From: Rikenellaceae bacterium
GTDB taxonomy: Bacteria; Bacteroidota; Bacteroidia; Bacteroidales; Rikenellaceae
Reading direction: 5' to 3'
Length of the DNA stretch: 48,412 nucleotides
Assembly: GCA_020859685.1 (NCBI GenBank)
Contig: JAJBVT010000002.1
Coordinates: forward strand, 1-48,412
Part shown: positions 9,545 through 18,639 of the stretch, in pieces
Numbering within the stretch: the stretch's first letter is position 1
How the letters are laid out: the number at the start of each line of letters is the position of its first letter
Position numbers and translations under genes: made by a program
Notes under the pieces: generated by a model
What the model was told of the DNA's origin: nothing
What the model saw: the letters and a program-made list of their open reading frames with translations, nothing else
The model's database searches: none

Positions 9545-9571
9545 ATTGAAAAATCTCTCTCACACCACACA

Positions 9572-10358
9572 ATGAAAAAATTACTTTCCGTACTGCTCCC
9601 GTTTATCGTGTTTATAATCTGGTTTACGGATATTCTCCGCCTTTGAGCCAGTTCGTCGGCCCCCCTTGGGCCGCAGTTTCCGGATGATTGCGATATACCT
9701 GCCCGGGTTCATACTTTCGGGTATAAGCATATGGCTTTTAAGTAATTTCACAAGACACACGGATAGTGGCATCATGAAGGATCCTCTGGGTCTCTCGTTG
9801 CGGGGCCTACCGGCCGGTTTCCTATTTTCCATAATAGCCACACTACCTATGTTCGCCGGTTACGCCGTCACCGGCGGAATTAACCGGACTATCAGCGCGG
9901 ATACGATTATCTCCTATGCTTTTCTGGCCGGGTTTCTGGAGGAATTGTTTTTCCGGGGAGTGTTGTTCGGGTTATTATTCCGTTATTGCCGATGGGGATT
10001 TATCCCCGCTGTACTTATTGACGGGCTGATATTCGGCGCACTTCATCTATACCAGGGACATGACTTGATGTCGGCCCTCGCATCGTTCGGTATTACATTC
10101 GGCGCGGCACTGCTATACAGTTGGATATATGCCGAGTGGAATTTCAATCTGTGGACGGTAGTCTGGCTTCATATTCTGATGAACCTCTCGTGGATGGTTT
10201 TCGGGGCTTCATCCACCGCAGCCGGTAACCTTAACGCAAATATCTTCCGCACCGTTACGATACTGCTTGCCATTGCCCTTACCGTACAGCAAAAGAGATG
10301 CATGGGATGGAGATATGAAGTTAACGGCAAGAGTTTGGTTGTAAACCCAAAAAAATAA
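9572..10358 (+). CDS. CPBP family intramembrane metalloprotease, 5' end disturbed
   Basis: The main frame carries the CPBP (Abi/CAAX-protease-like) signature in order: EELFFRG (motif 1, glutamates and arginine), FGALHLYQG (histidine motif) and HILMNLSW (second histidine and asparagine). These lie within a protein of six or more hydrophobic segments. That frame can start only at TTG 9666 or ATG 9684 (residue 7 from the TTG). A better start, ATG 9572, encodes a hydrophobic N-terminus beginning MKKLLSVLLPFIVF but stops at 9644-9646 in another frame. The main frame is open from 9618, so one shift between 9618 and 9644 would join them. This may be a real frameshift, a sequencing error, or a short leader peptide. 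The substrate is unknown, and CPBP proteins are not reliably immunity genes. Confidence 0.75.
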
Positions 10359-10393
10359 GTCCCGAAATACGTGGTATTTAAATTACTATCAAA

Positions 10394-10421
10394 AAAAGGA
10401 GGCCATTACAGACCTCCTTTT
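10394..10421. terminator. Bidirectional terminator between CPBP gene and lipoprotein gene
   Basis: A nine-bp stem, AAAAGGAGG (10394-10402) with CCTCCTTTT (10413-10421), has A- and T-runs on the two sides. It can serve both convergent genes. Confidence 0.85.
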
Positions 10422-10458
10422 CTCATATCATTCTTATCATTTTTCGTAATAGTTAATC

Positions 10459-11025
10459 TCAGTTTTGAAAAAATATTTTCAGCATTCGCCTTGACCCGGA
10501 TGATGGAATTTGTATATCACCCAAGGACATAAAAACCCGGTTACCCCTGTAAAAGTTAACGTAAGCCTGACTGCCCGGGTAGCTGTCGATACCGGCAAAA
10601 ATCGGCACTACCTGGTCATCCCATGTCGAAGCATAAATTTCCAATTGCAAATCAGTAACAGTTGCACCTGGTTCGAGTAAAACATCCCAACCTTTATAGG
10701 CGGGCAAGCCTGTTATTTCTCCGGGTACTACCCAACCGGGGTCCTGACTAATAAAACTATAGGAAGTCTGACCGACTTTACCTGTCAATCCTATATAAAT
10801 ATCACTAATCTCAATTGTAGTGTTATTGGTCAATGTAAAGTCTATACCGGTAATCACTGCATCTGCAAGGGGCTCAGCAGAATTATCGTCAGTTTCCACG
10901 GTTTCGATTGCCCGTGTTCCGTCAAATATTTCGTTTCCGGCACCCACCTCCTCTACCGGACTACTACATGCAAAAGGTGTAATAGCCACAACCAACAGTA
11001 AAGCTGCTTTTTTTAACTTATTCAT
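10459..11025 (-). CDS. Hypothetical lipoprotein in the SusC/SusD operon
   Basis: This 188-residue protein begins with a lipoprotein signal peptide, with a lipobox ending at Cys20 (ITPFAC). An acidic, low-complexity spacer of about 35 residues follows (VETDDNSAEPLADA). The rest is a beta-rich domain (about 57-188) with many Thr, Ile and Tyr and no Cys. I do not recognise the family. It is the third gene behind susC and susD with a 27-bp gap. That is the position often taken by SusE/SusF-type surface glycan-binding lipoproteins, so a surface ligand-binding role is an inference from context. The acidic run after the lipidated Cys may act as a surface-export signal, but the match is loose. GC is visibly lower than in the housekeeping genes. 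Confidence 0.8.
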   Translation of the reverse strand: MNKLKKAALLLVVAITPFACSSPVEEVGAGNEIFDGTRAIETVETDDNSAEPLADAVITGIDFTLTNNTTIEISDIYIGLTGKVGQTSYSFISQDPGWVVPGEITGLPAYKGWDVLLEPGATVTDLQLEIYASTWDDQVVPIFAGIDSYPGSQAYVNFYRGNRVFMSLGDIQIPSSGSRRMLKIFFQN

Positions 11026-11052
11026 ATTACCGATCCTTTATTTATATGTTAA

Positions 11053-13158
11053 TTATCGATATCCTGGATTCTGCATTGCCTGTTTCTCGGCCAAGGTTAG
11101 CGGACGTCCGTCTACCCATACGGCATCGAGGAACTCCTGCGGAATCGGTCGGAGGTAGTGGTATTCCTTCAATTGATTAGCCTGTTTTGTATCCCCGTTA
11201 AAGGTCATGGCACGGTCGATTAGCGTTTTAGTGCGTGCCAGATCCTCCCATCGAATAAGTTCGCCCATAAGTTCGCGGGAGCGTTCGTTTAGGATAAAGC
11301 ACAACATGCGGTCATAATCCGAAGAGTAACCCAGAGCCGCAATAATCGCTTCATCTTCCGCGGGAAGATTTGTGTAACTTCCGATGGTAAGGTCGGTTGC
11401 AGCCGTAGTAACAGGGATATTGTTAGACAGGTAATATGTATTTACCGGACAGAAGCTGGTCGGACGGGTTACCCATTCCGTGGCGTTAACAGATTCCGTG
11501 TATGCCTGCCCCCCGTGTTTCTGCTCGGAGCGGTCCTCTCCGCTCTTGTATGCGGCACGGCGGCGCAGGGGATTAACATACATATCTATCGCTTCCTGAT
11601 ATTTACCCTGACGAACTTTTATCTCGGCAGCTATAAGGTAAGTTTCCCCCAAACGAGCCTTAATAACGTCGCGCTGGCTTCCTTCCTTACTATGGTCCGA
11701 ACGTGCCCCGTCGAGGTATTTACTGAGTGCAGGCCAAACAGAGTTATTCTGTGTCGTCGGATAGTAATAAGTATCGGCATTTGGTTGGCCCTCGATTGTA
11801 CGATATCGCGGGAGTACATTTGGAACAATGTTATTCGCCCCGGGTCCGTTAGGAAGTAATACCGAACTACGTATATTATCGTAGTTTCCTGTCCCGTCAT
11901 TCATCAACATGACGGCAGGACTAAGTGCCGCAGTAGAACCTGGTACGGTTACTTCCGTATCCCTCGGTAGTCTGAAACGGTTTGCATCATCGGGGTTGTT
12001 TATAATCCACATTATTCCTGTCTGACCCAATTCCAAATCTTCTGTAAAAGAATTCTTATGGTCTGGGTCATTAACTGTCATAGTGGTGCGGAAACTTTTC
12101 CAAAACCGGGAATCGTTTACCCTATCGTATACATCCATCGCATAATTAGTCGTCCTGAGACGGGCATATTCGCGTCCGCCCTCGAGATTCCGGATCATTC
12201 CTGTCCAATTCTGGTAAACGGAAACAAACTGGAGGCACAGCATATTGGAATAACGTCCGTTAGCACCGGCATTTTCTACCGTATACTGGGCCGCAAGTAT
12301 GACTTCATCGAGAAATTCATTAGCTCCGTCGGGTCCCCAATAATCCCACAGGTCCATAAAATCAGGGGCCAGTTGGCGGCGGGCAATCACCTCGTCACAA
12401 AGTCGGAGAGCTTCCGCAAGGTCCGTATCCTTGGAACCGGCGAACATATCCCCGTTTATTTCACAGTGTTTATAAAGCAAAACTTTTGCAAGATAATGGG
12501 CCGCGGCATCCTTATAAATCTTACCGGGAGTGATACTCGAAGGGTTGGTAAGATTATCATATGCGAATTTCAAGTCTTCGACAATCTGTTCGACCACTTC
12601 CTTTTTTGGAGCCCTTACATACTCCCGCTCCAACCCCTTTACAGGTTCTGTAATAAGGGGGATATCGCCCCACTGCTGTACCATCCAGAAATAGAGCCAA
12701 CCTCTTACAAAATGGGCTTCGGCAAGGATTTGGTTCATATCGCTCTCTCCTTCCAGCACTACCGGTGCCTTCTCAAGGATGATATTGGCCGTACTTACAA
12801 ATATGTATGCCATATCCCAAAGATAACGGGGGTGGCAGGGGTTCGATGAGCTTACAACTGTGGATTGAAGGCGGTCGTCGTAGTCGTTCCACGGTTGGTT
12901 TGCCGGGTCGCTTCCGGTGGTAAATTCATCCACCCCGTAATTGGTCATCGGGAAACTGTACTCATGCGCACTGTGAAGTTTAAAGGCAGTCGGTAAACCC
13001 AATGCCATTTCCCTCAAGCCTTCAGGTGTATCGAGGTATTGTGTAGTATAATGTGTGGAGCGATTCTCTTCAAGGAAATCGTTCGTACAGGAAGAAAAGC
13101 TTAAAGCAAATATTCCTGTAACCAGAAAACCTGCAATTATATTTTTGTAATTATTCAT
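11053..13158 (-). CDS. SusD/RagB family nutrient-binding outer membrane lipoprotein
   Basis: SusD proteins form the lid over a SusC transporter and capture oligosaccharides or peptides at the cell surface. The 701-residue protein has a lipoprotein signal with lipobox FSSC followed by TNDFLEE, the usual SusD opening. It has the helical, TPR-like core (ILAEAHFVRGWLYFWMVQQWGDIPLITEP) and the C-terminal family segment LNERSRELMGELIRWEDLARTKTL. It is somewhat longer than classical SusD. It starts 25 bp behind the susC stop, clearly in one operon. No ligand can be read from the sequence. Confidence 0.97.
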   Translation of the reverse strand: MNNYKNIIAGFLVTGIFALSFSSCTNDFLEENRSTHYTTQYLDTPEGLREMALGLPTAFKLHSAHEYSFPMTNYGVDEFTTGSDPANQPWNDYDDRLQSTVVSSSNPCHPRYLWDMAYIFVSTANIILEKAPVVLEGESDMNQILAEAHFVRGWLYFWMVQQWGDIPLITEPVKGLEREYVRAPKKEVVEQIVEDLKFAYDNLTNPSSITPGKIYKDAAAHYLAKVLLYKHCEINGDMFAGSKDTDLAEALRLCDEVIARRQLAPDFMDLWDYWGPDGANEFLDEVILAAQYTVENAGANGRYSNMLCLQFVSVYQNWTGMIRNLEGGREYARLRTTNYAMDVYDRVNDSRFWKSFRTTMTVNDPDHKNSFTEDLELGQTGIMWIINNPDDANRFRLPRDTEVTVPGSTAALSPAVMLMNDGTGNYDNIRSSVLLPNGPGANNIVPNVLPRYRTIEGQPNADTYYYPTTQNNSVWPALSKYLDGARSDHSKEGSQRDVIKARLGETYLIAAEIKVRQGKYQEAIDMYVNPLRRRAAYKSGEDRSEQKHGGQAYTESVNATEWVTRPTSFCPVNTYYLSNNIPVTTAATDLTIGSYTNLPAEDEAIIAALGYSSDYDRMLCFILNERSRELMGELIRWEDLARTKTLIDRAMTFNGDTKQANQLKEYHYLRPIPQEFLDAVWVDGRPLTLAEKQAMQNPGYR

Positions 13159-13183
13159 AATTCAAATTTCAATTGGTTCGACA

Positions 13184-16100
13184 TTAGAAAGTTACCGAAA
13201 GACCGAATACGAACTGGCGGTTCCACAGGTAATTTCCCTGAGTGTTCGAACTTTCGTTCCCCTCCCGGCCCACGTCCATATTTTTGAAATCGCACTGCGA
13301 CCAGATCATAGTCGGGTTTACAACCTGCGCATATACCCGTAGGTTCTCCATACGTAGTTTTTGAGTTACTCTACCGGGAAAGTTATAACCCAGCGATATA
13401 TGACGAAGGCTGACATATCCCGCTTTGGAATAACCGAGAGCATCGGGATATTGGGAAGCATCACTTCCATCCGTAGTTTTTATCGGACGCTGATATTTCC
13501 CCGTTGGATTTGCATCAGTATAATAATCAACCTTGCGTACGGCAAACCGGGCAGAACCGTTGACATCACCCCCGCTTGTCCAGAAGCCCATACGGCTATT
13601 TATCATAACGGACAGATCTATGCCTTTCCAAGTGAATGTGTTGCCCATACCCCAACTCCAGATAGGGTTGCGGTTACCGATAATTACGCGGTCGTCGGTT
13701 GCGTTTATTTCATAATCGCCATTCTGGTCTTTAATTCTGGCCTCACCGACTTTAAAGCTGTGACCGTTCTGATTGAACTTATCCATCTCTGCTGCATCTT
13801 CCTCCCTCCAAATTCCTATGGCTTCATAACCGTAGAATACTCCGAGAGGATGACCGATAAAACGTTCGTTATCCACTTCATCCTCTTTACCGCCGGAAAG
13901 TTTGGTAATCCGGTTTCTCTGCCAAGCCATATTCAGACTGGTCTCCCACATAAAGTCGCCCGCCTTTACATTAATGGTATTTAGTGTAATGTCTACCCCT
14001 TTATTCCGGGTTTCACCGATATTTGTTAGGGTGGTAGTATAACCTGTGATTGAAGGTATAGCAGTTTCCAGAAGCAGGTCGGTAGTCCTGGATTTATAAA
14101 ATTCTATACTACCGTTAAGCCTCGATTTAAAAAGTGAAAAATCGAGCCCTAAATTGACCTGATGGGTTTTTTCCCATCCAAGAGAAATATCCGGAAGACG
14201 GTTGTATGTACCCGTTATAATATGGTCATTAATAAAATAATATCTGCTCACGTTTCCACCGTAAGAGATAAATCCCTGCGAAATATTACCGAGTGTGGTA
14301 TACGGGTCCACCGCCTGGTTTCCGGTAACCCCGTAACCTACCCTTAATTTCAACTGGTAGATCCACGGAATATCTTTCATAAACTCCTCCTGTTCGATAC
14401 GCCAGGCCGCGGCGACACTGGGGAAGAACGACCATTTATTACCTTCGGCAAGAACCGACGAACCGTCCCACCGTCCGCTGGCCGTGATTATATACCGGTC
14501 GTTAAAACTGTAATTTGCGCGGAACAGGTAGGAAGCCATCTGCCTTTCGGTAAGGCCTGAACCGATACCGGTCAAGTCGGTCGAAGACCTGTCGATGGAA
14601 CCGATATTGTTCCAAAGTGCATCTTCGATCGGTTGGTTCTGGGTATTTATATTATCGGTAACCTGCTGGTATTTATCCGCCTCCTGCACCAGAGTTACCC
14701 CGAAACTGTGTTTATCGATAGTCCTGATATAGTTAATCTGGTTCTGCAGGTTCCAGCTTGTCTGACGGTTGTTGTCGAGGTTCGCAATATTCAAATCGCT
14801 GTCACGTGCGGCGGACATACCGCTAACGAATACTCCCCTTCGGTTATAACGGAACCCGGGTCCGAAGGTAAACCGGTAAGAAAGGCCCTCTACCGGAAGT
14901 TGTATCTGGGCATAAATATTGGCAACGACCTGAAGGCGTTCCCGTCTGTTCCGGGAATATTTATGCTCGTCTACCACAGTGCTTAGACCCGGTTCCCCGC
15001 CGGGTTTAAGGATACGGTTACCATCGTCGTCATAGGGTACTGCATAAGGGTATTGCCGCATGGCTGCCGCATAAGCGGATACCGGGCCGGAGTTACTTGC
15101 CCCACCGGTACGGTCCATACCGTACTCCTGCTCCGTCCATACACCGGTAATACTACCACCCAACTCGAACCATTTCTGCGGCTTAATCACCGTGCTTACG
15201 CTAAAATTGTAGCGGTCCAGCTCCTGCCCTTTAACGGTTCCCTGTTCGTTAACGTATCCGAACGATGCACGGGCCGTAACCTTTTCCGTACCTCCGCTTA
15301 CACTGAGAGACTGGTTGTAAGTAACACCTGTCTGGGTAACGAAATCGGCCCAGTCGGTGGTTTCAACCAGTGATCCGTCCCATGTTCCGTTCGCCCATCC
15401 TTTTTCCACGTTTGCCCATGCGTAAGGGTCCGCACTGAACATCAACTGGTCCATCGCCTTTGTCGGCTGGTCGCCACGGGGGTACCCAATTCGGTTCGAC
15501 GGAGCCTCTTCCATATCAGCATAATAATTCGCCCAGCGGGTAAAGTCTATCCATTCTGCCGCATTATATCGATCCTGACTGTCCTGCCGCTTCGATATAC
15601 TAACACTACCGTTGTAGGTAATGGAAAATTTTCCGGCCGCTCCCCTTTTTGTGGTAACGAGGACCACACCGTTCGCACCGCGCGACCCGTAGATAGCCGT
15701 CGCCGACGCGTCTTTTAGAATCTCTATCGACTCGATATCATAGGTATTGAGCATCGCGATATTATTATCGCCCAGCATGGGAATTCCGTCGACCACATAT
15801 AAAGGTTCGGAGGAACCGGTAATCGAGCGTTCACCGCGAATACGGATCCGACCCAGTTCACCCGGACGTGCACCGGTCGTGATATCCACACCTGCCGCCC
15901 GACCTTGAAGAGCCTCGAACGCATTGGTTACAGGCCGTTCAGTTAATACGGCATCGCTTACCGAAACCACTGCTCCGGTAACGTCGCTCTTGCGCATAAC
16001 GCCGTAGCCGACCACAACGAGTTCCTCGAGCATTTCCACGCCTTCGTCAAGAACCACGCGGTAATTGGTCTGGCCCGTAAGTGGCACGGTCTGATTGGTG

Positions 16101-16384
16101 TAGCCGAGCATGGTAACCAGCAGGTTCCCGGTGGTGGGAACGTCGGTGAGGGTGAACGTACCGTCCGCCCCGGTGGTTATACCGCGGGTAGTGCCTTCGA
16201 TAATGACGCTGGCGCCGATAACCGGCTCTGATTTAGTATCTACGACCGTCCCGGAGATGGTACGGTTCTGTGCCGATGCGGCCAGTGAGATAAGTGTGAA
16301 AGAGGCTAATAACAAAAGCCTGCGTAAAGTGAGGGATGTCCGTTTGAAAGACGCCCCTTCTCCCTGAAGTAGGTGTTTTGCCAT
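13184..16384 (-). CDS. SusC/RagA family TonB-linked outer membrane transporter
   Basis: SusC-type proteins are 22-strand outer membrane barrels that import ligands delivered by their SusD lid, powered by TonB. The 1066-residue protein has a signal peptide (ending SLAASAQ) and a carboxypeptidase-regulatory-like domain (ISGTVVDTKSEPVIGASV, about 43-120). The plug domain contains the hallmark LYVVDGIPM and ILKDASATAIYGSRGANGV. The long barrel ends with the aromatic C-terminus FGLSVTF. It lacks the N-terminal STN domain used to signal through FecR anti-sigma factors, so that form of control is unlikely. No regulator or degradative enzyme adjoins the operon, so the substrate remains open. Confidence 0.98.
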   Translation of the reverse strand: MAKHLLQGEGASFKRTSLTLRRLLLLASFTLISLAASAQNRTISGTVVDTKSEPVIGASVIIEGTTRGITTGADGTFTLTDVPTTGNLLVTMLGYTNQTVPLTGQTNYRVVLDEGVEMLEELVVVGYGVMRKSDVTGAVVSVSDAVLTERPVTNAFEALQGRAAGVDITTGARPGELGRIRIRGERSITGSSEPLYVVDGIPMLGDNNIAMLNTYDIESIEILKDASATAIYGSRGANGVVLVTTKRGAAGKFSITYNGSVSISKRQDSQDRYNAAEWIDFTRWANYYADMEEAPSNRIGYPRGDQPTKAMDQLMFSADPYAWANVEKGWANGTWDGSLVETTDWADFVTQTGVTYNQSLSVSGGTEKVTARASFGYVNEQGTVKGQELDRYNFSVSTVIKPQKWFELGGSITGVWTEQEYGMDRTGGASNSGPVSAYAAAMRQYPYAVPYDDDGNRILKPGGEPGLSTVVDEHKYSRNRRERLQVVANIYAQIQLPVEGLSYRFTFGPGFRYNRRGVFVSGMSAARDSDLNIANLDNNRQTSWNLQNQINYIRTIDKHSFGVTLVQEADKYQQVTDNINTQNQPIEDALWNNIGSIDRSSTDLTGIGSGLTERQMASYLFRANYSFNDRYIITASGRWDGSSVLAEGNKWSFFPSVAAAWRIEQEEFMKDIPWIYQLKLRVGYGVTGNQAVDPYTTLGNISQGFISYGGNVSRYYFINDHIITGTYNRLPDISLGWEKTHQVNLGLDFSLFKSRLNGSIEFYKSRTTDLLLETAIPSITGYTTTLTNIGETRNKGVDITLNTINVKAGDFMWETSLNMAWQRNRITKLSGGKEDEVDNERFIGHPLGVFYGYEAIGIWREEDAAEMDKFNQNGHSFKVGEARIKDQNGDYEINATDDRVIIGNRNPIWSWGMGNTFTWKGIDLSVMINSRMGFWTSGGDVNGSARFAVRKVDYYTDANPTGKYQRPIKTTDGSDASQYPDALGYSKAGYVSLRHISLGYNFPGRVTQKLRMENLRVYAQVVNPTMIWSQCDFKNMDVGREGNESSNTQGNYLWNRQFVFGLSVTF

Positions 16385-16863
16385 AATAAGAAGTTAGGTT
16401 AGAAAAGGTTAGTAAAAGTGTTCTATATCTTTTGGGTATTTAGTATAAAACGTCCTTTATATAAAGTACTGCTGCCCGTTCCGTCGTGCATAAACCTAAA
16501 TCTTTCGTGAGCCAAGTTAGATTTTATACCATCCAATCGAAATGGAATATCGTATCCGTTTATGGAATTTCCTACCGGTGGTTTGTTTTTATTTTCAGGG
16601 CGTTTATTTAGAGAATTCCCGTACTTACTGATTTGACTTGCATAGAATGAAACGAATTCGAACCACTCACATGCCGGTTAAGTCATTCCCCTATTATTAA
16701 TGAATCCTTTAAGCGGATAATCCTGTAAGTATATTTCACGGTTACCTTTACATATACACACTCGATTTTACCGGGAAAAAGCCGACTTTTTTTATTAGTA
16801 GCCCGGCTTGCAAAATTTTGTTATTTTTGCAGTTGTTGGAATACTAACCAAATAACTTTAAAT
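16385..16863. promoter_or_regulatory. Divergent control region of susC and fabG
   Basis: This 479-bp, AT-rich gap separates two divergent genes. The fabG side has a TAnnTTTG box at 16822-16829. On the susC side I see no consensus box, only a short direct repeat of GGTTAG near 16395-16412. No open frame, RNA or strong palindrome is evident. Confidence 0.5.
16822..16829 (+). promoter_or_regulatory. TAnnTTTG promoter box for fabG
   Basis: TATTTTTG matches the Bacteroidetes -7 consensus exactly and lies 34 bp before the fabG ATG. The surrounding sequence is T-rich, so chance matches are more likely here than elsewhere. Confidence 0.5.
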
Positions 16864-17610
16864 ATGAAATTACTTGAAGGAAAGGTGGCCGTAGTGACGG
16901 GAGCCGCCCGCGGTATCGGTAAGGCGATAGCCCTGAAATTCGCCGAGGCGGGGGCGGACGTCGCCTTCACCGATCTTGCTATGGACGATAACGCCGCGGC
17001 AACCGAAAAAGCTATAAACGACCTCGGAGTAAAGGGGAAGGGCTACGCGTCGAATGCGGCCAGTTTCGAAGATACTGCAAATGTGGTGAAGCAAATAGCC
17101 GAGGATTTCGGCCGCATAGATATCCTGGTAAACAATGCCGGTATTACCCGCGACGGTCTCATGATGCGCATGAGCGAGCAGCAGTGGGATATGGTTATTA
17201 ACGTCAACCTCAAATCGGCATTCAACTTTATCCATGCCGTCACCCCCATAATGGTCCGCCAGAAGGGCGGTAGCATTATAAACATGTCGTCGGTCGTGGG
17301 AGTATCGGGCAATGCCGGGCAGGCGAATTACTCGGCTTCCAAGGCGGGCATGATAGGCCTCGCCAAATCCATTGCCAAGGAGTTGGGCCCGCGCGGTATC
17401 CGCGCCAATGCCATCGCGCCGGGGTTCATTATCACCGAAATGACTGACCAGCTTTCGGACGAAATTAAGGAGGGCTGGTACAAACAGATTCCCCTGCGCC
17501 GCGGAGGTACTCCCGAAGATGTAGCCAACACTTGTATATTCCTTGCCAGCGACCTGTCTTCGTACGTCAGCGGGCAGGTTATCAACGTGTGCGGCGCGAT
17601 GAATACGTGA
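16864..17610 (+). CDS. fabG: 3-oxoacyl-[acyl-carrier-protein] reductase FabG
   Basis: FabG reduces 3-oxoacyl-ACP with NADPH in each round of fatty acid elongation. The 248-residue protein is a classical short-chain dehydrogenase. It has the nucleotide-binding motif TGAARGIG (about 12-19), NNAG at about 90-93, and the catalytic residues Ser143, Tyr156 and Lys160 in YSASK. The C-terminal segment VSGQVINVCGAMNT is close to the usual FabG ending (typically INVNGGMYM), with a Cys in place of the usual residue. It is monocistronic, with its own promoter box and terminator. Because the SDR family is large, another oxidoreductase is possible, but length and motif pattern fit FabG well. Confidence 0.93.
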   Translation: MKLLEGKVAVVTGAARGIGKAIALKFAEAGADVAFTDLAMDDNAAATEKAINDLGVKGKGYASNAASFEDTANVVKQIAEDFGRIDILVNNAGITRDGLMMRMSEQQWDMVINVNLKSAFNFIHAVTPIMVRQKGGSIINMSSVVGVSGNAGQANYSASKAGMIGLAKSIAKELGPRGIRANAIAPGFIITEMTDQLSDEIKEGWYKQIPLRRGGTPEDVANTCIFLASDLSSYVSGQVINVCGAMNT

Positions 17611-17636
17611 CACTGACGAACGTTGTGATAAAAAAG

Positions 17637-17662
17637 GGGTGTTCCTGAAATCAGGAGCACCC
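17637..17662. terminator. Bidirectional terminator between fabG and the deaminase gene
   Basis: An 11-bp stem (17637-17647 with 17652-17662, one G-U pair) has a four-base loop, an A-run before it and a T-run after it. It serves both convergent genes. Confidence 0.92.
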
Positions 17663-17688
17663 TCTTTTTTAAACCGCTTCGGTTACGG

Positions 17689-18156
17689 TCAATATTCGGT
17701 TTTATCCGGTTTGGCTGTCCATAACCGGAACGGTCGGAGGGCTTCGTCGGAAAGTTTTTGTATCGCAGGCACTTTACGCACATGATACGGGAGCGCGATT
17801 TCATCGTAGATGAACGAGTCGTCGAAGCCGGCGTCCGCGGCGTCGCGTTTACAGCCGCCGTAATATATGGTGGATATTCCTGCCCAATAGATAGCCCCGA
17901 GGCACATGGGACACGGTTCACAGGATGAATAAATCTCAGTCCCTTCGAGTTTGAAATCCCCGGCCTGACGGCAGGCTTCCCGGATGGCGTTGACCTCGGC
18001 ATGGGCTGTAGGGTCATTGTCCAGAGTAACGCTGTTGGACGCCCGGGCGATAATTTCCCCGTCGCGGACAATTACGGCACCGAACGGGCCCCCGCCGGAT
18101 TCCACGCTCCGGACAGCCAGCGCAATGGCCTCCTTCATAAATTCTTCGTTATACAT
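17689..18156 (-). CDS. Guanine/nucleoside deaminase, cytidine deaminase superfamily
   Basis: This 155-residue protein has the two zinc-site motifs of the cytidine deaminase fold: HAEVNAI (His52, catalytic Glu54) and PCPMC (Cys82, Cys85). The spacing and the segment MCLGAIYWAGISTIYYGG resemble bacterial guanine deaminases of the GuaD type, which convert guanine to xanthine. The long C-terminus (LPYHVRKVPAIQKLSDEALRPF) also fits that group better than tRNA adenosine deaminase TadA. Substrate specificity is an inference. The gene stands alone. Its 112-base leader, counted from a TAnnTTTG box at 18275-18282, is rich in hairpins and holds a terminator-like stem, suggesting control in the leader or a separate small RNA. 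Confidence 0.85.
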   Translation of the reverse strand: MYNEEFMKEAIALAVRSVESGGGPFGAVIVRDGEIIARASNSVTLDNDPTAHAEVNAIREACRQAGDFKLEGTEIYSSCEPCPMCLGAIYWAGISTIYYGGCKRDAADAGFDDSFIYDEIALPYHVRKVPAIQKLSDEALRPFRLWTAKPDKTEY

Positions 18157-18177
18157 CGCTTAAATTCTTCGTTCAAC

Positions 18178-18254
18178 AACGGCCTTCGCATAAACCGTTC
18201 CGATAGGCGGACCCACCGCCACACATGAAAAACCCGTCCCTGCAACGGAACGGG
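18178..18254 (-). promoter_or_regulatory. Structured leader ahead of the deaminase gene
   Basis: Read on the minus strand, a terminator-like stem of eight pairs joins 18254-18247 to 18240-18233 with a six-base loop, followed by five T. A second hairpin joins 18220-18216 to 18210-18206. The segment 18253-18246 is also perfectly complementary (eight bases) to 18202-18195, which competes with the first stem. A third short stem joins 18199-18195 to 18182-18178. The group lies between a promoter box and the deaminase start. It could be a regulatory leader, a small RNA ending at the T-run, or the distal terminator of the purF-like gene. Confidence 0.5.
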
Positions 18255-18274
18255 CACCTTTTATACGTTGCCGA

Positions 18275-18282
18275 CAAATATA
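18275..18282 (-). promoter_or_regulatory. TAnnTTTG promoter box for the deaminase leader
   Basis: The minus strand reads TATATTTG, an exact consensus match 119 bp before the deaminase ATG. It places the hairpins at 18178-18254 inside the transcript. Confidence 0.5.
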
Positions 18283-18370
18283 CGAAACCCCGGCGGGAAA
18301 AGCAATATCCGGGAAGTGATTCATTCCGAACGAGGTGACCCAGCAAGAGAGAGCCTGCCTACCCCAATAT

Positions 18371-18523
18371 GTCATTCTGAGCAAAGCGAAGAATCTTGCT
18401 TACATTATCCTTAATGTTTTGCGGTATCCGGACGGTACACCCCTCAACGGAAGATGCTTCGTCACCTCACGGTTCCTCGGCAGCATATTTTATATTGTCG
18501 TTCCGAACGTAGCGAAGAATCCG
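18371..18523. repeat. Dispersed inverted-repeat element, one full and one half copy
   Basis: 18371-18396 (starting GTCATTCTGAGCAAAGCG) matches the left end of the repeat units at 31467-31833. The segment 18454-18486 (GATGCTTCGTCACC onward) resembles their right end, giving an element of about 115 bp. A further left end lies at 18498-18523 (GTCGTTCCGAACGTAGCG). The rest of the gap between the deaminase and purF-like genes holds nothing I recognise. Confidence 0.7.
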
Positions 18524-18639
18524 TATATAATTCTAACCCAAACAGCGGGAAAATGCATACAAAACACTTAGTATAAGGCATTTACACACAGCAAATAAAC
18601 CTTACCCGTCGGATACCGACTATACACGCCATACGGCCT

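Noticed and set aside
9572..10358. CPBP protein as an abortive-infection defence gene
   Set aside because: The Abi label is historical; there is no defence context and the family has many housekeeping roles.
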